DNA of 64,000 nucleotides, from assembly GCF_963662255.1 (NCBI RefSeq), contig NC_085059.1, positions 13,425,234-13,489,233 of the forward strand. Direction: 5' to 3'. Shown here one piece after another: positions 1 to 11,900 of the stretch. Both the position numbers and the translations under genes were made by a program. The DNA is from Cinclus cinclus. Its lineage: Eukaryota > Chordata > Aves > Passeriformes > Cinclidae. Position 1 is the stretch's first letter. Each line of letters begins with the position of its first letter. The notes beneath the pieces are model-generated. The model did not search any database. It had not been told where the DNA came from and saw only the letters and a program-made list of their open reading frames with translations.

Positions 1-2845
1 AGCAATATGTTCTTATTTTAACAAGGTAAATCCAACTGGACTGCAAAAGATCCGTCACAGTAATTGGGTATCACTGTTTTGGAGAGTGCCGGAAAGCAGA
101 AGAGAAAGAGAACAGATCTCAAATAAATTTTTTGCACCAAAGAGCTCTGCAAAACCTCTGAGGAATTCAGACACGTACATTGATTTTGTTTTATAAACGG
201 GTTATTTGTAGCCTACTGACCTCTTCAAGGTAACTAAATCCCACTCTGCTGAGGTATCTCTGTCTCTCTACATCAGATACCCAAACCCTGAAGAAACACC
301 CACACTGCTCTGACTTAGAGCACTGTCAGGGTGCCAGAAAACAGCAGCAACATTAAAGAGAGTTAAGGTGTCAAACCATGACCTCTCACATCTGCTTCTT
401 CACAGAGGGCGAACACAGAGCCAAACTGCCACACAGGCAGTGGCTCAGGCAAGGAGCTCACAGGGGAACACTAGAACCTTAGCAACCAAGCATTCAACAG
501 CAAACAAGAGCTCTGCAAATATCTGCCAATACCTTCAGGTGCTGTCTGCACGGCCACAGCACAGACACAGCAGCAGCTACCAGACAACATTGAATTTGAT
601 GCTACAAGCACCAAGAGCAGGAGAGGGTGGAAGGTGCCCTAAAGGATGGGGAATGCAAATCCCAGGGCCCACTTCTGCTCACAAGGATTGCATCACAGCA
701 CGGGACCTCCATGGCTCCTGCAGCCAGCAGTATGCCAGTTCAGGCATTTCCATGTCTTCTCCTGGCTGGCAAACCAGGCTCCATTTCCTCCCCACAGCTG
801 TAGGCACACAGGCACAGGAGCATTGTGTCACACATGCTGCTGTCCCTCACCAGGGTCCCAGTTCCAAAGCTCACTCCAGAAGCAGAGTGTGTGACAACAG
901 CAGTGCTGCTGTTCCTGCAGGGTATTTGTCAAGACTGGCCTTTGTCCTGGTACAGGTGGCCCCAGGAGAAGTAGGGTTGGTATCCTGTGGTACACCAGCA
1001 AGAGCAATCCTTTTGCAGTAGCAAAAGGGAAGAAAAGATGAAACCTGTAAACCTTTAATTACCATGGTGAGCTATTAAGATCTCAGTAACTACTTTTTCT
1101 GTGTCAATACAGTATGTTACAGTCTTCATGCAGAGGAACCTAACAGTTGGTTGATGAGATTCCATTATTACTTTCACTGAAGTAACAGGGGGTGTTTTTT
1201 AGACTTTCCCATCCAAATACAAGAAAACCCTAGTTGCAGCATGAAGCCAGGTTTCACATGTAACTTAGGTCTTTTATAGAAGTCTACATCAATGATCTTG
1301 TTAAAGCGTTGCTCTAGAGGTGACCTGAGCCTACTCTCAAATACTCAGGATGCTTCTGTTTCCTCTGGCATCTCTGTGTGACCCCAAGCAGCCTATGCTC
1401 AGTTCACAAAGCAGCCATTGCTGTGTTGTAAGGAAAAGGAGATAGTTCTAAACACACACTGCTTTATGTTTGTCTCTCCAGGTTCTTAGGGTAAATCCAA
1501 AGGCTAAGCCTCCTTGCAAGTCTCAGCATCCTGTTGGGGTCAGAGGAATGTCACAGTAAGTATAAATATTATTGGATTGAGTATATCCAGACTCCTAAAG
1601 CCTCTGTCTCCATGCTGCCCTGTTTATTTTTCCCCACACACTAGGGAAAAGTAGAGAGCCACCAGTGTTTTTCTGTCCATTGGTTCCTCAGCCAGTGCAG
1701 TCTCTCACAACCATTCAGTTCACCAGAGTTACACCACTTTAATTCAGCCTTCTCTATTGACACTCAAAGAGCAGGTACACATGTTTTAAATTATCATTTA
1801 CAGAATTCTAGAAATATTTTGCAATGGTCAGCTCAGGCTCATCTTCAGCAAGTGTCTAAGAGGCAAAGGTCAGCATTAATATCAAGGTCTGGACCCTAAG
1901 CTCTTGAAAAGGGCTTTCTGGCTTGGAACATTTCCTAGCCAGAACTGGCAAGAATTGAGGGAGCAGGTTACAGGGCTGGAAATGCCCAAGGGGCTGTCAC
2001 AGATGTATTTCAAAGGCTCATTTCAAAACAGAGAGCTTATGTTTAGAGCACCTATGTGGCCAAGAGCTGGAGAAGTCAGAACACCTAGAGACAGATTCAC
2101 ACCTTAACCCAGGCTGGGAGGGAAAGAGATGAAAGCATGGGTTATTTCAAAGATAACGTTGTAAAAAAAGGCCAGTGTCAGAGAAAAAAAAAAAAAAACA
2201 ACCCCAGGCACTTCAGTTGTACATTTATGTGCAAGACACATGGTTCCAAAGCTAAATGAGACAGAGATGAGTGCACATCAACACTCCACCATGGAGCAAG
2301 GACATATCTTGCATTGAAAATATTTGATCATCTTAAAACTGCCTTTCTTCCTTAATCAAGAAAGCCTTACAGAAACTTCTGTGACAGCTGAGCTCTAACA
2401 GATGATGTCAGGACAGAATAGAAAAATCCAGCTCATTTCTCTACGCTCAGTCTCACTGTAGCAACCACAGACACGACACAAGCCAGGGAGTGCCGGACCT
2501 GGGATCAGCTAAACTGGGTCAGGTCAGAAGGGGAGGGACAGCAGCACTGATCTTACACAGAGACTATAAGATATGAGCAAGTAATTGGCTGAAAGTTCTG
2601 AGCAACATTTTCTGGTTATCAGCTCTTCTTCCCATTAACTTGGTGTCTGCAGGCCAGGGAGTTGTTTCCTCTTGAAACACCTGAGTGGAGAAGACTCTCC
2701 ATGGGGTATTTACTAGCCCAGAACATGAACAACACATAAAACACTCTGAATCTTTTTATCCTTCAAAGTAAAGTGCCAGCAACACAGCTAGGTTTCTGCA
2801 TGTGAAGAATTCAGTCTAGGAAAATCTCTTTTATTTGCCATCTAG
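1..2845. other. Upstream of extended MYOT exon a; no gene recognised
   Basis: I searched for an upstream Ig1-type domain (palladin/myopalladin PRFIQKLRS-like text) and for a start exon and found neither. Open frames here, the longest at 368-1021, have no family resemblance and no codon-like pattern. The stretch may be intron of a longer MYOT transcript or 5' flank. Confidence 0.5.
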
Positions 2846-2908
2846 ATGCAGAGTCCCTCGCTGAGCCTGGCTGGGTCTGCCTATGGAACCACACCTGTGT
2901 TTACAAAG
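2846..2908 (+). CDS. MYOT: MYOT extended exon a: start of palladin-like Ig domain
   Basis: This 63-nt block encodes MQSPSLSLAGSAY followed by GTTPVFTK, then a splice donor (AAG/gtaaag). Palladin and myopalladin have the same run just before their second Ig domain (a ...SPT...PVFTK-type sequence). A pyrimidine-rich acceptor ending in ctag lies immediately before the ATG. That TAG is in frame, so either this is an internal exon starting in phase 0 or the ATG is the true start behind a noncoding first exon. The next exon resumes with GLQNIRATKGQ, matching the PVFTK-x-LQN order in the paralogues. It is easily missed because it is short. Confidence 0.72.
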
Positions 2909-5900
2909 GTAAAGAGCACAAGCTGTCTGAACAACACAGTCTACCCTGCAACTACCAGCATTAGATTTTGCATTTTTTTTTTTTTTTGTTCCATCAGAAT
3001 GTATTTCTAGGCTGGAACATTGGTTCATTTGCAATTCAAAAAAGCTAGCATACTTCACTGGTGATGCTATCAAACTAACATCTTAATTGGTAAATGATCC
3101 AGACAGACAGAACCACATAGGAATTAATCGCATTTATTTCCTGCAAAGGAGGCTGAAGTGGAAACTTCGCACTGTAACCACCCTTATTATGTTGCATCCA
3201 GTGGAATAGATGTTTTTTCCTGCATTTGTAACTTTATTTAAATGCACAAGCAAGGCTTTAATGGGTGCTGGTCTTCCAGTGAAAAAACTTCCACTCACAA
3301 CCCACTGCAAGCACATTTAAAATTCAGACTACTATTGTAAGTGAAATGAAAATACAAGCAAGTCCATCTTCCTCGCTGAAGCGTGTATCATTTCCTAATA
3401 AATGCTTCAATGGGGAAATACTCAGATCAGGCATTTAACACAAATATTTTCTTCTCCAGGGTCTGCAAAACATAAGAGCTACCAAGGGTCAGTTGGTGGT
3501 ATTTGAGTGTCGCATTCACTCCACACCCACCCTGCAGGTTCACTGGTACAGGGAATATGACCAGATCATGGATTCTGCCGATTTCCGAATCCTGCGGAAA
3601 AGTAGGTGTTGCTGCACCTGTTGGATGTACAGATATTTTACTGGGGAAGGGATAAGACAAGAGTGAGAATGGCTATAAAAATCAGGAGATGGTTCATAGA
3701 AGCAGAGTTAAGTTTAAAGTATCAGATGACCTGAAGTCGCAGGCTGCTGCACAGTCTGCATTTCCTCTGGCAGTGCATGAGTGGCTCAGGCATAAGGGGG
3801 CAGATTCCAAGCTGGTAGTTACTAATGACAGCCCTACTGAGCCATGGAAATAGCATCACTGTATACTAGAACTACTGATGAACCCAGGGGAAAAAAAACA
3901 CAACCTCATTACAAATAACTTCTTACACTCCCAGGCATGAGGTCAGAGCTCCAGAGGGCCAAACCCATTACAGCCAACTCCAGAGTCAGTAGAGCTCTTT
4001 GAGCATCACCTGAGTGGAGCCCTTTGTGTATGACCTCAGCAGGGTGGTGTTTGCACCACCAGGTTCCCCAGCCACACCTGAACTTTCCCTATTCAGATGT
4101 TATTACTTGTGATGGACAGAAAGGGAGATGGTTCCCTTGTAACCAGGGTGACAGCTGAGGTGGGAGAGGGAGTGAGGGCTGAAGGGCTTGGGGGTTTTCC
4201 CGTTTTGACATTATGCTAATTTAAATTCTTTCTCTCTTATCTTGAGCAGAGGCTTGTTCATCAGCAGTTCCTGGTAAGTACACTGGCATTTTTTGATAGA
4301 CTCCTCACCACACTCAGTATTTCCCACGTCATCCAAAATAAAGCAATAATGTCCAAAGGCTGCCAGAAGACAATAGTCAGTCAGGCCAAGAGCTTTCAAA
4401 TTCTTAATTTTGCTGCATGCACTCAAAAGGCCCTGATTTTTTTCCACAACACTTGGAAAAAGGTATCAATCCTTTCACATTCCGCCAATGAGGAGTAAGA
4501 GTTTGGGTAAAAGTTTTCCCTGTGCTAAGAGAAATCATATCAAATATTCTGACCTATAATCTTTAAACTTTTACAAGAAAAGACTAAATTTAGAAAAAAA
4601 AAAAAAAAACAAACAAACAAAAAAACACCCACCACAAAATGTGCTTTGTTTCATTAATGTTACAGGAAGAGTCTTTAATCTTGCTCCTTCTAAACCCCTT
4701 GACTTCCTATGCCCTCTACATCACTTTTTTTTTGCACTTTATTAGTGTCAATCCCCATCACTAAGGGTCCTGTAAAGAGCAGTTTGTACAAATTAATATT
4801 TGCCTCTTGTGGTACATCATGCCTGAACCTCTTATTTCAGAGGAAGTCTGCACCCTGGTTATTACAGAAGCTTTTCCAGAAGACTCTGGAATATTTAAAT
4901 GTGTTGCTGAAAATGAATTTGGGTCTGCAGCATCCAGTGCACATCTCTCTGTTTCCCCAGGTAAGCACACAGATTTCTGTGTTGAGCAACTAAGCACAAA
5001 AGGATTTGCTGGTGCTCAACATCAGGCAGAATTAGAGATATTTCCCAAGCAGAAGGCATGCCCAAACAATTTTGTAGGCTCAAGAGAAGAGAAATACCAA
5101 AAAAATGTAGTCTGCTTGGGTACATCTCAAAGCTGGATGCAAGTTGTTTTGTGTTTGTGCTCTTGGTCCTTCTTCCTGGGTCAAGAATGACAAGGTGGAG
5201 ATGCTGTTCCTTCTCTCAGAGGAGTCTCCTCCCTGAGCTGCATCCCTCCAGGGATTCCACCTTGGCCCAACGCATTGGCTGTGTCTATACCTTGTTATTG
5301 TACCACCTGACCTGTTTGGCTCATGCTGGAAGCTGCCTGCAACCAGAACAGCACCTGGCATGTACACAGAGCTCACCAGCCCCGGCCAGAAGTCAGTTTT
5401 TGGCTCTTGCAGCTGTGCAGGTTTCAGTCTGTGCAGGGCACAATGAGCCCCATCCATCTGCTCAGGCATTCTAGTTTCCCATCCCCTGTTAATGCAGTGC
5501 TGTAGTGGTGAGCCACCACTGCTTCCTACCTGATGTGGGGGACAATTCTACTTCCAGGAGCTAAAGAGGTGGAAATCTTTGGAGGTGCTGCCCCCAGCCC
5601 AGCTGTGCAGGTCACCATGAAGAAACCCTCCTTCCCCAGGAATAGCCAAGCAGGAGCCAAGGACCGTGGGGCAGCTGCTCTGCCATCCTACAGCCCAGAG
5701 AGCCCCGGGCTGGGCACTCGAGCAGCAGCCACAAGCTTTGGGCAGAACTCCAAGAGCCAAGCTGAGGATTTCCATGGAGCTTATGAAAATTCACCTCGGG
5801 CTTCTCCTCTGCGGTAAGACAGAGAGAAAATCTTGTCCCTGGGTCAGATTTTTACAACACTATATGCATGAACTGTCCAGTGATCCCAGCTGCACACTCC

Positions 5901-8900
5901 AGTGCCCATTACCCTGGCAGGGATCAGGCACATGCAGTAAGTAGCCTGAGCTGTTTGCCTAGGTGACAATGACAATGTCAGCACCAGCCTGGCAGGTGAC
6001 AGCACAGGCTCCATTTGACCAAGTGTGTAACCACCTAAAGCATCAGGGAAATGCCTAATGTCATTTGCAGGAGTACCTATCTGTGGGTAACTTAAAAGCA
6101 TCACCCCAAATAATTGTCCTCTAGGAGACCTTAGCAGAGCATGAGGCAAAGATCACACAGTACCTGGGAAATCTCAAGGTACAATTCTGTTGCCACCACT
6201 TTCCTTGGTGGCTTTTGTCAAGTAGCACCACCTCATGTTTCTGTTTCCTATTCTGAAACACAACAATAAAACTCAAGATCCTGTAAGCGTGGCACAGACA
6301 GGACCTGCAAAGCTCCCTGTTGGGAAAAAGCACGGAACCAGTGACCCAGTGGATAGAAGGAAGACTGTCCCATGCCGTGGTAGGGGACACTCCCCGCTCA
6401 GGAGACATAGATTCTCCCTCAGTAATAAAGTATTCCATTTTGTAACAAGACTTGATCCAATTTCCATCCCAAATGCAGCTCTCAAGTCACTGCACACTCA
6501 TTGCATTATCAGTTATCCTGTTTGATCACTCCAGAGAAACAGAACAGGTTAGAATACATAGATCCCTGTTTCTGGAGGATTTCTCAGGGGTTTATAGACA
6601 TAATAATGACCTCAAATGGACAATTCAATCCAGCAGAGGATTCCCTCAGTCCTGTTAGTGACAGGGAGAGCTACGAGGAGGCAGAGTGTGCCTGCTCTCC
6701 CACTGAATGCCAGCCTGTGGCTGCAGTGATCCTGTTACAGACTGTGGAAACCCCTGTCCCTGACAAAAAGTACTCCCTGGCTTAGACACCATTTTTAGAT
6801 GTACTCAGCCATTTTAACTAAACCAGTTATTTTAATGATTCTCAACACCCTCCTTCAAATTTTACCACAGAAGAGATCATGTTTCAGTACAGATGTCTCC
6901 ACGCAGGAGAGTTACTTTTTTGCTAAATCACTGAGTAAAAATGGTTTTGCTTCAAGAACCAGCATGCAGATCATTAAGAGGAAGCTCTCAGTTTGGCTTC
7001 AAGCCTTTCTATGAAATCCAGGCTCACTCCAGGAAAAGTAGCTCAGATCCTAAGCAGACCCTAATGCAGAAAGGGATTTACCATGCCATCAAAATCAACT
7101 ATGTAATAGCTTTTTAAAATGTAGGTGTTATATATATATATATATATATATATGCATGCATGTATGTATATAAATGTAAACAAAAACATTAGCTAGTCCA
7201 GACTTCGGACACATCTCAAAATACAGAGAGAAACCATCAAAATTTCTAGGTATACCCATATATGAGAATTAAAATGCCTTTAAATCCTACATACATACTG
7301 CCAGGTGCTTTGAAACATCATTATGAATGTGACTCAGCATTGTGAATGCTGCTGTTACCTCAAACTCAGCAATCATGGCTAATAATTGGCTGTAAAATAA
7401 CTGTCTTGTTAGTCAGATTTAGTATATAATTCCCTCATGTGGTTGCAACTGTATTACCAAATGCAAATACCAACGAAGGCAGTGATGACAGACCAAAACC
7501 GTTACTGGGAATAGCTATAAAATGAATGAAATCCTTGTACCCATATTTTCCCAATTATTGCCTAGCAACAGGCACTCCACAAAAGCTAGAAAATGCCATT
7601 CAACAAGACTGTCACTACCAGCTACTCCTTTCTGAGCTCTTTACACCTGCAGCTTACAGTGTCCTCAAGAGCCTTAAAGAAGCAGAATAAAACATTTTTT
7701 TATTATTAATTTCATTAAAGAAACTCAATCCAAGCAAAAGAAGAGGCTTCAGGCACTAATATACTGCCAGGTATTTTAGGTAGCTTTTAAATACCTTAAT
7801 TAATAAGCAACAGATCCTTAACTCCTTTTCTAGACATTTTTTGCTATGACTCAAGCAATGAGGAGAAAGAACCCAATCAGAAACAGCAGGACACCATTCT
7901 TAGAGAGTAAACTGAAGCAGGACAGAAAAGCTGATTTCTGACACCTCGCAGAGCTGGTCACAGCACTATTAAGTTACCTGGCACAGGAGATGAGATTTAT
8001 TCCTCTGCCTTCATCAGTTCAGCTTCCAATTCTTTCACCTTTTTTCCAACCTTCTGGATATCACGTTTTTCTGTTCCTTCTCTTGTCCCGGTTGTGTCCG
8101 GTCTTTCAAGTGTATAAAACTCTCCTTAAATCGATGCCTTGCAGCCAACTTTAGTGCTAAGTTGATGTTGGTGGGAAGCCAGGGAGCCTGTCTGAGCACG
8201 GAGCCTGACCTTTATCGTGCTCACAACTTCCTGCAGGGCAACGATCATGATCCAGGTTCCCTTTTTTGAATTTTTTTACCACTTTTTTTTTTTTCCCCTC
8301 CCCTTAACGTAAAAAGGCAAATAATCTCTCTAACAACTAGGGAAGAATTCTCTTCCTTAATCACTTTCACACGAGGAATTTACATAAATTAGCGCTCAAT
8401 TAACACCTGTTCTGTAGTTTCAGTTCACAAACGATGAGGCGATGTTTAAATACAAACACTAGAGGTGACTGACCTCTGGAAGGTCCCTGACCTGACAGAC
8501 TCACGGGCACAGAGAAGGGAGATGCGAGGCAGCTGGGAGCCCACACGCAGCCCAGCTGCGGTACTTTCGGGTTTGGGGTGTTTTTAAACAATAGGCGACA
8601 GCTTCCGAAGTATAATTAAGGTATTTAAAACACTATAGTGTTAATTTAAGTGTAATTAGGCGTTGGAGCTGGTGATTAAAGGGATACGAATCGCCTAACC
8701 CGCCAGCAGGATCTGCTGCTGTTCTGGTGAAAACCCCACAGCTGCATTTTTTTCGTCCATGTAAACAGTTGTAATAACAAACACGAACAGCAAAATATTA
8801 TTTTTTACCATAATTTTATCATATTCCTTCCCCAAGGCTAGCTTTGTCACTCAGTTTATGACTGTTCAGACACATCCGTGAGCAGTGCCCCAGCTCCGTG

Positions 8901-11900
8901 CAGGAGCGGAGTGTGCATCGCCCTGGGCTCGCTCGGGTCTGCGCCTGGGGGGATTTAAATCACGTTTAAACCTGGCCCTCGAGTATCTGTTGCCTGCAAG
9001 TACACAGCCTTAAAATCAGTACCGGCGTTTTTTCACTACGGAGGCAATTAGCTACAAACAGCTAGTAAATGAATTAAATAAGGAATTTAGAACCACAGAA
9101 TGGTTTGGGATGGAAAGGACCTTAAAGATGACCTTTTTTTTTGCCATGGGCAGGAACACCTTTCACTAGACCAGGTGGCTCAGGGCTCCATCCAACGTGG
9201 CCTTGAGCACCAGGGATGGGTCAGTCAGCTTCTCTGGGCAAGAATTTCCTTGGGAGAACAAAGTGGGGTTCCAGCATGTTGCAGCGGTCCTTGCTCGCTG
9301 CTCCCTTACGGTGCTATGGGCACAACTCCTTCTTTTCCGTCCAAAAGCTGGCGACTTCTTCAGCCTTGCCCCTTGTGCTGGGCCAGGGACACCGCCGGGA
9401 GCGGCAGCGCTGAGACGGAGCAGCTGCCCCTCGGGACGGGATGGGGATGGGGATGTGCCCACCGCCACCCCAGCGCTCCGGGGCCGGGACAGAGCCGGGA
9501 CACAGCCAGGACAGAGCACGGGTAGAGGTGGGACGGGGCCGGGACGGGGCCGGGACGGGGCCGGGACAGAGCCCGGCTGGCCGGTCCAAAGCAGCAGCGC
9601 CCGCGGCTCCGAGCTTCGGGCGGTCCCAGCGCTGCCACGGGCGCCTGCCCAAGCCCCGGCAGTGTCCGGGCTGCGGAGACTCTTATTGTGACAGCGGCGG
9701 GGCCGGGGACCGGCAGGGCCCGCGGTGTCACCGCTGGCAGCACATTAAAGCTCCGGGCTCGTTCCGCCGCGCAGAGGGCGGCTATGACAGCCCGGGCCAG
9801 TGAATGAGCGTCCCTCCCCAAAATACCGGCCACGGCCCGGGTGACGGCTCCTAGGCTGTAGGTAAGGTGCTGGTTCGGGTTTTTGCACGTCACCTTTCCC
9901 TCGGGAGCTGGTTAGGGACGTGGCGTGGGGGACTGCAGCGCGCTGGGAGCGCGGAGGTGAAGCTGTGCCTTTGGGGTGCGGCGGCGTCAAAGGGAGCGTG
10001 GGCGGCAGCAGAGCCAAAATCGTGGGTTTGTTTCTGAACAGGCAAATCGTCCCTCTTATTACCCGCTGTTTTCATCTTGTAAGGCCAAATGTCTCCTCGG
10101 ACTTATTTTTTTTCCCTCCCAAATCAAGGTGGAGTGACTTGAGGAAAACATGGCTTATCCCTTGTGAGAAAGGACGCTGTGCGTCAGAGCTTGGTTAAAT
10201 GCGGTGTTCTAGAAAACCAAGTAAACGCTGGCTGCCGTCCACAGCCTGTGGTGCAGTGAATGTGCAAATCCGTGCACAGGTAGTGATATCAAAATGGGAC
10301 AAAGACAAGACTTAACGAGTCTTCTGCACCAGTGAATGAGGACACAGTGCGGACATGCTCCAAAAATTCGAGCCAGCTTCAAATTTCAAGAGTATGAGAA
10401 GGGAAAAGTTGGGCAATTTTTACTATAAGGCCTCTGTTTACTTACGGCTAATTCACAACTAATATTGACGATTACCTTTAGGATATGAAAACCTTGACTC
10501 TTCAATATCAGAGAAACATCTCCAGTTATCTCCCCCCAAGGGAATTTATGACCTCGTGGAGCCCTTCTCCAGGCTCTCCAAAGAGAGGAATACAATATAC
10601 TGGGTGTATATATAGCAGCAAAACAGCTGATCTTAGTGGGACAAGATTACAATTTTTTCCAGCATATGTAACCATAGGGATTTATATTCTCTCATTCTCT
10701 CTTCTTTTTTTTTCTTTTTATTTTTTTTAATTAGTAGGTTTATGTTTATTTTTGGGAGATTATTTATTTATCCTGGAGCTGAAGTCGTTTGTCCATTTAA
10801 AAAATTCTCAATGAAACTTTCCCAGGTTTTGAGTGGATGGAAAGCCCAGGTTTAAATATCAAACACCTGCAAAATAAATGCAGGACTCTGAGCAGCTCAG
10901 CTTGCCCTACCCTATCTTGCAGCTCATGTCATTCTGGCAATTAGCAGCCTGAACAGAAAATCTCAGGAAATCACCTTAAACAGAGACACACAGTCCTTGG
11001 CATTCTAATTCCAAATCTCAGATGGATATTAGAAGCTCTGAATTTAAAATCCATTAGAGAAGAAATCGGGAGATTTGGTTTCCAATGTTTAATTTTAAAG
11101 TGAAACTTTTGTGCTTCCCTATAGTACAAGGAAATTCCTGGCACAGATGGCTGGTTCTGGGAAATAGTATATTTAGTATTTTGACAGGGCACAAAACAGC
11201 AGGATCCAGAGATCTTTAGTTAAAATGATACATGGGAAATTACCTGGCTTAGCAGTAGTGTCTGTGTTTATCTGTAGACTTAGGCAGGTGTTCATCCAAT
11301 TGCTGTTTCCTTTAGCATTTACTGGGTTCTGGCATATAAGACAAGCACGGTGATCATTGCACCTGAGCCAGACTGCATGGCTTGTTATGGTAACCCAAAA
11401 TATTCATACAGTTGTGGGACAGTCCTAACAAATCCTAAATAACCTTATTTTAAGTTCAAGGTACACAGTGTTTTTTGTGATTCAGCTTGTGACATACAAT
11501 TTATTTTGTCTGTATTGTCTTCCTTAAGGGAAAACCCACTCCAAGAAAGCCTCTATTCTGCAAGGCAAGGGCTCCATTCTATCCAGGAGCCCAGCCAAGA
11601 AAACTTTTGTGGCCTACCACCTAGCTTTTACCAGCCACCTATCCAAAGCCAATTGTCACCAACAAAAACCCAAGACAGCCGTGAAACCTCTCCTATGAGT
11701 GTCCCTAATCTCCCATCCGTTTCCTCTATGTGCCAACCAACCATGTTTAACTACGAACGTCCAAAACACTTTATCCAGTCTAAGAATGTGTGTCAAGGGC
11801 AACAGCAGCTTCCAGGACCAGCAGCCTCTACAGAGTCAAGCAGAGAAATCAAACAGTCCTCCATCCTCATACAGCCTCGTAACCCCAGCGGGCAGAAATT

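Larger units (their letters stand above)
2909..11528. other. Introns of the extended MYOT 5' region
   Basis: Introns 2909-3459, 3602-4840, 4961-6633 and 6770-11,528. Apart from the CR1 fragment, CpG block, GC repeat and TA repeat listed separately, I see only unremarkable sequence with A- and T-rich tracts (poly-A near 4594; T-rich near 8281 and 10,700). Open frames near 5058-5944 are not supported by splice logic or homology. Confidence 0.6.

Noticed and set aside
368..1021. 217-codon open frame on the + strand near the left end
   Set aside because: No domain, no similarity I recognise, Ser/Gln/His-rich chance composition, overlapping frames on both strands.
4807..5190. Reading the Ig frame as a single-exon gene from 4807
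   Set aside because: Coding character ends at the gtaagc donor at 4961; the rest is intron read-through, and the first half of the Ig domain is in separate upstream exons.
9197..9893. Several open frames of 112-177 codons on both strands in the CpG block
   Set aside because: Arginine/proline/glycine-rich by-products of the GC repeat, mutually overlapping, no homology; some start inside the CR1 fragment.
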